Shown: positions 58,470-64,000 of the stretch, piece by piece
How positions within the stretch are numbered: the first letter of the stretch is position 1
Layout of the letters: each line of letters begins with the position of its first letter
NCBI RefSeq assembly: GCF_018135625.1
Contig: NZ_CP073078.1
Coordinates: forward strand, 4,434,501 to 4,498,500
Reading direction: 5' to 3'
DNA from: Phenylobacterium montanum
Lineage (GTDB): Bacteria > Pseudomonadota > Alphaproteobacteria > Caulobacterales > Caulobacteraceae
Length of the DNA: 64,000 nucleotides
Translations under genes and position numbers: made by a program
The notes under the pieces: model-generated
Seen by the model: the letters and a program-made list of their open reading frames with translations, nothing else
Databases searched by the model: none
Told to the model about the DNA's origin: nothing

Positions 58470-59143
58470 GGCCGCGCCGTCCGCGCCAGCCGCCGATCGA
58501 GGCGCAGCAGCCGAAAGCCGTGGACCAGCAGGGCGCAGAGGGCGGTCGGGATCGCCCACATCGAGATCTGCAGCGGCTGGGCCTCGACCCCGTTCTGCTG
58601 CAAGACGCCCTTGATCAACAGCACCGAGGCCACGGCGACGAAGATGTCCTCGCCGAAGAACAGGGCCACGTTCTCGGCCGCCGCGGCCTCGGCGCGGACC
58701 TGCTGGCGGGTCGCCTCATTGAGGCCGCCGCCGTCCTCCAGCCGCGCCTCCGCCGCCGCCTCGGCCATGGGGGCGATCAGCGGCCGGACCATCTGCGCCT
58801 GGCCGGCTATGGCTGTAAGGCCGATGGCGGCCGTGGCCTGGCGCAGCACGAAATAGAGCAGCAGGAGGCGGCCGGCGGTCAGGGCCCTGGCCCGGCCGAT
58901 CAGGGTCTTGGCCCGCTCCTGCAAGCCCGCTCGCTCCAGAAGCCCCACCGCCGGCAGGGCCAACAGCACCACCCCTACATAGCGGCTGTCGTTGAACGCC
59001 TTGCCGAAGGCCGAGATCACCGCCACCAGGTCCATCCCGCCCAGGAGCCCGGTCACAACGGCGGCCACGGTGACCACCAGCAGCGGGTTGAAGCGCAGCA
59101 CGAAGCCCAGGACGACGATCGGCACGCCGATCAGGGTCAACAT
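58466..59143 (-). CDS. DUF969 membrane protein, putative permease subunit
   Basis: 225 residues with about five membrane helices; start ATG 59143 with AAGGAGA eight bases upstream, while the longer frame to 59203 overlaps the peptidase gene. Typical DUF969 text is FGKAFNDSRYVGVVLLALPA, VGLLERAGLQERAKTLIGRA and ENVALFFGEDIFVAVASVLL. First gene of the operon DUF969-DUF979-DUF2891. From memory, DUF969/979 pairs in other bacteria sit next to pyroglutamate (5-oxoproline) enzymes, so transport of 5-oxoproline or a small amide is one idea. It is divergent from an exported M28 peptidase, 48 bases away. Confidence 0.88.
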   Translation of the reverse strand: MLTLIGVPIVVLGFVLRFNPLLVVTVAAVVTGLLGGMDLVAVISAFGKAFNDSRYVGVVLLALPAVGLLERAGLQERAKTLIGRARALTAGRLLLLYFVLRQATAAIGLTAIAGQAQMVRPLIAPMAEAAAEARLEDGGGLNEATRQQVRAEAAAAENVALFFGEDIFVAVASVLLIKGVLQQNGVEAQPLQISMWAIPTALCALLVHGFRLLRLDRRLARTARP

Positions 59144-59191
59144 GCGGCGGTCTCCTTGCGCGGGCTGAGGCTGAGCCTCTAGGTTGCGGCC

Positions 59192-60883
59192 ATGTTCAAG
59201 CATCGCCTCGGCTTCGCCAAGCCCGCCCTAGCCCTCGCCCTTGCCCTGTTCGCCGCCACGGCGCTGCCGGCCCTCGCCCAGTCGCCGATTCCCGGCGGCG
59301 GGTTCGACGCCAAGGCCCTCTCCGAGCACGTCCACGTCATCTCGTCGGACGAGTACCAGGGGCGCGGACCCGCCACCCCGGCCGAGACCAAGACGCTCGA
59401 CTACATCATTGGCCAGTTCAAGAAGCAGGGGCTGGAGCCCGGCGGCGATTCCAAGGGCCCCTTTGGCGGCTGGGTGCAGGACGTGCCGCTGAACCGGTTT
59501 GAGGTCAAAGGCCCGGTCAAGCTGTCCCTGACCGCCGGCGGCAAGACCACCGACCTGACCCAGGGCGTCGAGGCCGTTGTCCAGACCCTGACTCCGGTCG
59601 ACCATGTGGCGATCAAGGACGCGCCGCTGGTCTTCATCGGCTATGGGGTCAAGGCGCCGGAGCGCCAGTGGGACGACTTCAAGGGCGTCGACCTGCACGG
59701 CAAGGTCGCCGTGGTGCTGATCAACGACCCGGACTTCGAGGCCGACCTCGGCGGGCGCTTCGACGGCAAGTCGATGACCTACTACGGCCGCTGGACCTAC
59801 AAGTACGAGGAGGCCGCGCGCCAGGGCGCGCTCGGCATGCTGATCATCCACGAGACCGCCCCAGCCGCCTATGGCTGGGCGACGGTGCGCAACTCCAACG
59901 GCAAAGCCCAGTTCGACATCGTGCGCGACAATCCGGCGGCCGCCCATCCGCTGCTGCAGGGCTGGATCCAGCGCGACCTGGCGGTCGACCTGTTCAAGCG
60001 TGCGGGCCTGGACTTCGAGGCGGAGAAGAAGAAGGCCCAGAGCGAGGATTTCCACCCCGTGGCGCTGAAGGGCGCGACCTTTTCGGCCGACTACGCCCTG
60101 GACCACAGCCAGATCGTCACCCACAACATCCTGGCTCGCATCCCCGGCGCCAACCGGCCGAACGAGACGGTGATCTACACCGCCCACTGGGACCATCTGG
60201 GCGTCGGCGCGCCCGACGCCAGCGGCGACACCATCTATCACGGCGCCGTGGACAACGGCACCGGCATAGCCGCACTGCTGGAGCTGTCGCGGGTGTTCGC
60301 CTCAGGGCCGAAGCCCGACCGCTCGATCCTGTTCCTGGCGGTGACGGCGGAGGAAAAGGGCCTCCTGGGCTCGGCCTACTACGCCAGCCATCCGGTCTAT
60401 CCGCTGGCGACGACCGTGGCCGACATCAACATGGACGCCCTGGCCACCAACGGAAAAGCCAAGGACATCTCGACCTCGGGCGACGGCAAGGTGCAGCTGC
60501 AGGACGACCTGATTCTGGAGGCCCGGGCCGCCGGCCGCTACTTCGCCCCGGATCCCACGCCGGAGATGGGCCACTTCTACCGCTCGGACCATTTCTCGTT
60601 CGCGCGGGTGGGGGTGCCGGCCCTGTCGATCCATTCCGGCGAGGACATGGTCAAGGGCGGGGTCGAGGCCGGCCAGGCCTGGGCCAGGGAATACACCGCC
60701 CACCGTTATCACCAGCCGGCGGACAAATGGAGCGCCGACTGGGACCTGTCGGGCCAGGTCGACGACCTGGAGCTGATCTACCGCCTGGGCCTCAAGCTGG
60801 CCGATTCCAACGAATGGCCGGACTGGAAGCCAGGCTCGGAATTCAAGGCCGCGCGGGATGCGACAGCGGCGGCGCGGAAGTAG
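59192..60883 (+). CDS. exported M28 family metallopeptidase (aminopeptidase)
   Basis: 563 residues with signal peptide (ALALALALFAATALPALAQ, cut after ALA-Q). N-terminal region EHVHVISSDEYQGRGPATPA, a PA-like inserted domain (IKDAPLVFIGYGVKAPERQW, GKVAVVLINDPDF), then the zinc peptidase: His and Asp in TAHWDHLGVGAPDA, Asp in VDNGTGIAALLEL, Glu-Glu in TAEEKGLLGSAYYASH, Asp in DINMDAL and a His in ALSIHSGEDM. It cleaves N-terminal residues of peptides in the periplasm. Divergent from the DUF969 operon, which may import its products. Confidence 0.94.
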   Translation: MFKHRLGFAKPALALALALFAATALPALAQSPIPGGGFDAKALSEHVHVISSDEYQGRGPATPAETKTLDYIIGQFKKQGLEPGGDSKGPFGGWVQDVPLNRFEVKGPVKLSLTAGGKTTDLTQGVEAVVQTLTPVDHVAIKDAPLVFIGYGVKAPERQWDDFKGVDLHGKVAVVLINDPDFEADLGGRFDGKSMTYYGRWTYKYEEAARQGALGMLIIHETAPAAYGWATVRNSNGKAQFDIVRDNPAAAHPLLQGWIQRDLAVDLFKRAGLDFEAEKKKAQSEDFHPVALKGATFSADYALDHSQIVTHNILARIPGANRPNETVIYTAHWDHLGVGAPDASGDTIYHGAVDNGTGIAALLELSRVFASGPKPDRSILFLAVTAEEKGLLGSAYYASHPVYPLATTVADINMDALATNGKAKDISTSGDGKVQLQDDLILEARAAGRYFAPDPTPEMGHFYRSDHFSFARVGVPALSIHSGEDMVKGGVEAGQAWAREYTAHRYHQPADKWSADWDLSGQVDDLELIYRLGLKLADSNEWPDWKPGSEFKAARDATAAARK

Positions 60884-60907
60884 GGTGGGGTGAGGTCAAA
60901 TAAAACT

Positions 60908-61030
60908 CCGCTCATCCCGGCGAATGCCGGGACCCAGATCATAGAGCTCAATCTCTGGGATTGATCTGCAGCTAACCCGGCTCCGCCGGAGCCATACGAT
61001 CTGGGTCCCGGCATTCGCCGGGAGGAGCGG
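60908..61030. repeat. family A intergenic palindromic repeat, copy 2
   Basis: 123 bases with the same ends as copies 1 and 3 (CCGCTCATCCCGGCGAATGC; right arm has one change, GGGAGGAGCGG for GGGATGAGCGG). Inner GACCCAGATCATAGAGCT is shared with copy 3. It lies between convergent stop codons of the peptidase and the small protein at 61058. Confidence 0.9.
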
Positions 61031-61057
61031 AATATATTTTGGGCTGACTTGAGTTCT

Positions 61058-61252
61058 TCAGTCCGTAGGCTCCGGACGCCCGTCCTCGATCACCGAGTCG
61101 AGCGCATAGATCGCCTCGTTGATCTGCACCAGGCGCTCCAGGGCGCGCTGGTTGATGCCGCCGGTGAGGGCGTAGGCCGCGCGGACCAGTTGTTCGTCGA
61201 GCTGTTCGCGGACCAGCTTCAGGTCCTTGATCGTCTTGCCGGCCACTTCCAA
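61058..61252 (-). CDS. small helical protein, hypothetical
   Basis: 64 residues (KTIKDLKLVREQLDEQLVRA, ALERLVQINEAIYALDSVIE), strongly amphipathic helical and acidic, no signal peptide. Starts are non-ATG: TTG 61252 has GGGAGG five bases upstream (GGGAGGGATTTTGGAA); another TTG at 61270 lies further up. The size and layout recall small DUF families in alphaproteobacteria, but I do not recognise one. It faces the GST gene divergently, 83 bases apart. Confidence 0.6.
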   Translation of the reverse strand: MEVAGKTIKDLKLVREQLDEQLVRAAYALTGGINQRALERLVQINEAIYALDSVIEDGRPEPTD

Positions 61253-61335
61253 AATCCCTCCCAGGCGCAACCTGCGCCGACACCAGCCGTCGCCGTCCGC
61301 TCGGGCCGGCGCGAACGCGAGCCGAGAGCGAGGCC

Positions 61336-62250
61336 ATGAACGACAGCCTGATCCTGCATCACTACGACACCTCGCCCTTCTCCGAGAAGATCAGAGTCGC
61401 GCTGGGCATGAAAAGCGCGGCCTGGCGGTCGGTGAAAATCCCCAACATCATGCCCAAGCCCGACCTCATGCCCCTGACCGGCGGCTACAGGCGCACGCCC
61501 GTGGCGCAGGCCGGCGCCGACGTCTTCTGCGACACCCAGGTGATCCTGGCCGAGGTCGAGCGGATGACCCCGGAGCCGCGGCTGGTCGGCGGCCTCGATT
61601 GGGCGGTCAACCTGTGGGCCGACCGGCCGTTCTTCATGGCCACGGTGCCGATCATCTTCGGCAGCCTGAAGGGCGAGATCGACCCGGCCTTCGCCAAGGA
61701 CCGCGAGCAGCTCTCCGGCCGGCCGTTCGATCCGAACGCCATGCGCGCGGCGGTCGGGCCGATGAAGCAGCAATGGCGGGCCCAGGCGGCCTGGCTGAAT
61801 CAGCAGCTCGCGGCGGACGGCGCCTGGCTGGCGGGCGAACGGCCGGGCCTGGCCGACGCGGCGGCCTACATGAACATCTGGTTCCTGGAGCGGAACGCGC
61901 CGCAGATCGCCGCCGAGCTGCTGCAGGGTCTGGACGCCGTCCAGGCCTGGAAGCGGCGGGTGGCCGAGATCGGCCACGGCGCGCCCAGCGAGCTCGATTC
62001 CACGGCGGCGCTGGAAATCGCCCGCACCGCCGAGCCGCGTGGGACCGACACGCACGATCCCGCCGATCCCCTGGGTCTTTCCCCCGGCGCAGCGGCCTTC
62101 GTCATGGCCGACGACTATGGCCGCGACCGGGTGCTGGGCCGCCTCGTCGCCGCGAACCCTGAGCGGGTGGTGATCGCGCGCGAGGACCCGGCCGTGGGCT
62201 TGGTCCACGTCCACTTCCCCCGCGCCGGCTACATCGCCGGGCCGGCCTGA
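61336..62250 (+). CDS. glutathione S-transferase family protein with C-terminal extension
   Basis: 304 residues. N-terminal thioredoxin-like GST domain (LILHHYDTSPFSEKIRVALG, with Ser/Cys-region TSPFSEK) to about residue 80, helical GST-C domain to about 215 (WLAGERPGLADAAAYMNIWF), then an extra 90-residue domain that ends VHVHFPRAGYIAGPA. The DIY-type Ser/Cys region and the third domain fit the fungal/bacterial GST group with a DUF-type tail. RBS-like GCGAGG precedes the ATG. Role: conjugation or isomerisation of an electrophile; unknown substrate. Confidence 0.85.
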   Translation: MNDSLILHHYDTSPFSEKIRVALGMKSAAWRSVKIPNIMPKPDLMPLTGGYRRTPVAQAGADVFCDTQVILAEVERMTPEPRLVGGLDWAVNLWADRPFFMATVPIIFGSLKGEIDPAFAKDREQLSGRPFDPNAMRAAVGPMKQQWRAQAAWLNQQLAADGAWLAGERPGLADAAAYMNIWFLERNAPQIAAELLQGLDAVQAWKRRVAEIGHGAPSELDSTAALEIARTAEPRGTDTHDPADPLGLSPGAAAFVMADDYGRDRVLGRLVAANPERVVIAREDPAVGLVHVHFPRAGYIAGPA

Positions 62251-62291
62251 CGGACCTATCGTCAAGGGCGGGGTCAGCCAGATTTGAAATT

Positions 62292-62417
62292 CCGCTCATC
62301 CCGGCGAATGCCGGGACCCAGATCATAGAGTTCCGACCTTTGGGTTTTGTCATGGGAGCGTAGTATCCGCTGACTTCGCCATACGATCTGGGTCCCGGCA
62401 TTCGCCGGGATGAGCGG
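62292..62417. repeat. family A intergenic palindromic repeat, copy 3
   Basis: 126 bases, ends identical to copy 1. The segment GACCCAGATCATAGAGTTCC matches copy 2 over most of its length, so copies 2 and 3 are closer to each other than to copy 1. It lies between tandem plus-strand genes. Confidence 0.92.
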
Positions 62418-62466
62418 GGTTTGTTGCAGTTCGGACTGATTTGAACATGCGCCAGGGAGATCCCCC

Positions 62467-63324
62467 ATGAACCAGCTAACCCGCCAGCTGAACGTCCTCG
62501 GCCTGGAACTCGCCCCGCTGACCCCGACCATTGGCGCCGAGGTGCATGGCGTCGACCTCGCCCGGCCGCTGGACGCCCAGACCCAGGCGGCGCTGCGCCA
62601 AGCCCTGCTGGACTGGAAGGTGATCTTCTTCCGAGACCAGGACATCACCACCGAGCAGCACCTGGCCTTCGCCCGCGCCTTCGGCGAGCTGGAGGCGCAC
62701 CCCTTCGCGCCGCACAAGCCGGGCTATCCCGAGGTCCTGGCCATCACCCACGACGACAAGAGCCGCGGGCGCGAGAACACCTGGCACAGCGACGTCACCT
62801 GGCGGCTGGAGCCGTCCCTGGGCTCGGTGCTGCGGGCGGTGGAGGTCCCGCCGGTGGGCGGCGACACCCTGTTCGCCGACATGTACGCCGCCTATGAGGG
62901 CCTGAGCGACGAGATCAAGGCCGAGATCGACGGCCGCACAGCGGTGCACGACTTCACCCACTTCCGCCGGGGCCTGCGCAAGAAAGGCGCGAGCGAGGCC
63001 GAAATCGAGGCTTTCGATAAGGCCTATCCCCGGCCCGAGCACCCGGTGGTGCGCACCCATCCCGAGACGGGCAGGAAGGCGCTCTATGTCAACGCCGCCT
63101 TCACCCTCAGCATCGTCGGCCTGGACCAGGACCGCTCGGACGAATTGCTGCGCCACCTCTACGCCCAGGCGGCGATCCCGGAATATCAATGCCGCTTCCG
63201 CTGGGAGCCGAACTCCATCGCCTTCTGGGACAACCGCGCCAGCCAGCACTATGCGGCGTCAGACTATTTCCCGGCGGTGCGGCGGATGGAGCGGGTGACC
63301 ATCGTGGGGGATCGGCCTGTTTGA
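62467..63324 (+). CDS. TauD/TfdA family 2-oxoglutarate dioxygenase
   Basis: 285 residues. Iron triad: His107 and Asp109 in NTWHSDVTWRLEPSLGSVL and His261 in NRASQHYAASDYFPAVRRME, with Arg272/273 for 2-oxoglutarate. The opening PTIGAEVHGVDLARPLDAQT and FFRDQDITTEQHLAFARAFG are the family's N-terminal signature. AGGGAGA precedes the ATG. Substrate not fixed: taurine, alkylsulfates, and phenoxyacetates are all possible; no sulfonate transport genes are near. Confidence 0.94.
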   Translation: MNQLTRQLNVLGLELAPLTPTIGAEVHGVDLARPLDAQTQAALRQALLDWKVIFFRDQDITTEQHLAFARAFGELEAHPFAPHKPGYPEVLAITHDDKSRGRENTWHSDVTWRLEPSLGSVLRAVEVPPVGGDTLFADMYAAYEGLSDEIKAEIDGRTAVHDFTHFRRGLRKKGASEAEIEAFDKAYPRPEHPVVRTHPETGRKALYVNAAFTLSIVGLDQDRSDELLRHLYAQAAIPEYQCRFRWEPNSIAFWDNRASQHYAASDYFPAVRRMERVTIVGDRPV

Positions 63325-63523
63325 GGGCGGGCAAATTGACCTCAGTTCGCTCGTGGTGCACTGCTCTCCCGTGGCTATCGGGGGAAGCGTGTCGCGGCAT
63401 TTCAATAGAAGGTGGGTTGTCTCCGGGATTTCAGGAGCGCTTTCCGGTCTTTCCTCTTCTGCTCTTGCGACCGACCAGGGTCGGAGTGGTCTGAGCGGGC
63501 CACCGTCTGAAGAGGGAAAGAGG
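63325..63523. other. 199-base gap before the right-edge gene
   Basis: Contains the upstream region of the partial gene, somewhat less GC-rich than its surroundings, with AGAGGG and AGAGG near its end as ribosome-binding candidates. I see no repeat, tRNA or attachment site. Confidence 0.4.
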
Positions 63524-64000
63524 ATGGACTACCTCGATATTGATTGGCAGCAAGAAAGGCCCACACAAGCCACGCTTAACGCGGACTGGTCGAAGATTGT
63601 GATCACCGATCTTGGATCAGCCGATTCCCGACTGAGTTCCATAACTGGCGCCTTGAGAGAGACCCACGTCAACGGCGGAGCGGTTGTTGGGCGCTTCTCT
63701 ATAGAAAGCCCTCCAAGTTGGCGGTGGTTTGTTTCCCGAAATCGACTTGAAGAGACGCGTTTCTTCGCTCGCTTTTTTCGGCATCCTGCTGTGGCCGAAG
63801 GACTTTCTGGCGTCGGTACGCCAACAGCGGGAACTGAAGGAACGCTCGGCTTTAAGATGGAGGCGAACTTCGCCTCTATGGGCCGCTTGGCGGACACAAT
63901 CTCGCTTGGAGGAGCATATAGTTCGTACAAGGGGCGCGATGGGGAAGTGCTCCGCCTCGCGAGTGATTTTGCCCAAGCCGCGTTCCAAGACCGATATTCG
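63524..64000 (+). CDS. low-GC partial hypothetical protein, runs off the window
   Basis: 159 codons from ATG 63524 with AGAGG just upstream, no stop before the edge. Begins MDYLDIDWQQERPTQATLNA, with RFSIESPPSWRWFVSRNR and FFARFFRHPAVAEGLSGVG. No motif recognised. Its base content is about 50-53% G+C in hand-counted 60-base lines (63601, 63721), against about 70% in the genes to the left, and it uses many A/T-ending codons. This suggests recent transfer, or the left end of a genomic island. Confidence 0.65.
   Translation, partial: MDYLDIDWQQERPTQATLNADWSKIVITDLGSADSRLSSITGALRETHVNGGAVVGRFSIESPPSWRWFVSRNRLEETRFFARFFRHPAVAEGLSGVGTPTAGTEGTLGFKMEANFASMGRLADTISLGGAYSSYKGRDGEVLRLASDFAQAAFQDRYS

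Noticed and set aside
19284-62417. Could the palindromic repeats be a CRISPR array?
   Set aside because: Copies are isolated, separated by kilobases, and have no regular spacers or cas genes.
62467-63324. Naming the TauD-family gene tauD or tfdA
   Set aside because: Family motifs are clear but substrate-specific residues and partner genes are not.

Overview
This 64 kb window is high-GC chromosomal DNA from an alphaproteobacterium, most likely a member of the Caulobacteraceae (Phenylobacterium or Caulobacter type). The reasons are an oxygenic heterotroph gene set rich in TonB-dependent receptors, acyl-CoA dehydrogenases, orphan receiver proteins and PAS histidine kinases, a strong GC bias, and intergenic palindromes of a kind I associate with this family. 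The genus is inference; no rRNA, tRNA, phage, transposase or CRISPR array was seen.

Layout. 1-5056 (minus): a tripartite RND efflux operon (outer-membrane factor, adaptor, inner-membrane pump); the pump runs off the left edge. 5299-6629: a DUF72 protein and a single-domain receiver. 6634-9756 (minus): a 1040-residue Gly/Ala-rich protein built from about 15 units of roughly 40 residues (PGRS-like). 9907-14688: small exported proteins, a TetR-led hydrolase / quinone oxidoreductase / TMEM175-like channel group and a cupin. 14685-18727: an Lrp regulator divergent from a coupled diaminopropionate ammonia-lyase / carbamoylase / M20 amidohydrolase operon. 18805-26610: AhpD-like protein, isoaspartyl peptidase, epoxide hydrolase-like protein, a second orphan receiver beside an unknown conserved-looking protein, and an enoyl-CoA hydratase with two acyl-CoA dehydrogenases.

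27262-32648: TonB-dependent receptor, TPR-sulfotransferase and lipocalin. 32822-35968: hybrid PAS kinase, an FNR/FixK-like palindrome and an unknown protein, then an EthD protein. 36059-41863: SDR, alpha/beta hydrolase with penicillin acylase, SRPBCC, MarR and DOPA dioxygenase-like genes. 41873-49010: acyl-CoA dehydrogenase, an Lrp regulator divergent from a shrunken fumarylacetoacetate-hydrolase-like gene fused translationally to phenylalanine hydroxylase, SDR, GMC oxidoreductase and aldo/keto reductase. 49062-53633: a second TPR-sulfotransferase next to a second TonB-dependent receptor. 53711-64000: TonB-C-like exported protein, two-PAS hybrid kinase, a coupled DUF969-DUF979-DUF2891 operon divergent from an M28 peptidase, a glutathione transferase, a TauD-type dioxygenase, and a low-GC partial gene at the right edge.

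Functionally the window is dominated by nutrient scavenging: outer-membrane uptake, peptide and amide hydrolysis, amino-acid breakdown (Phe, diaminopropionate, isoAsp peptides) and acyl-CoA oxidation. The points I think most deserve a second look are the repeated pairing of a TonB receptor with a TPR-sulfotransferase, the FAH-like apparent pseudoenzyme coupled to PhhA, the PGRS-like repeat protein, and at least four families of intergenic palindromic repeats that sit beside gene 3' ends. All family calls come from reading motifs by eye; no database search was possible.
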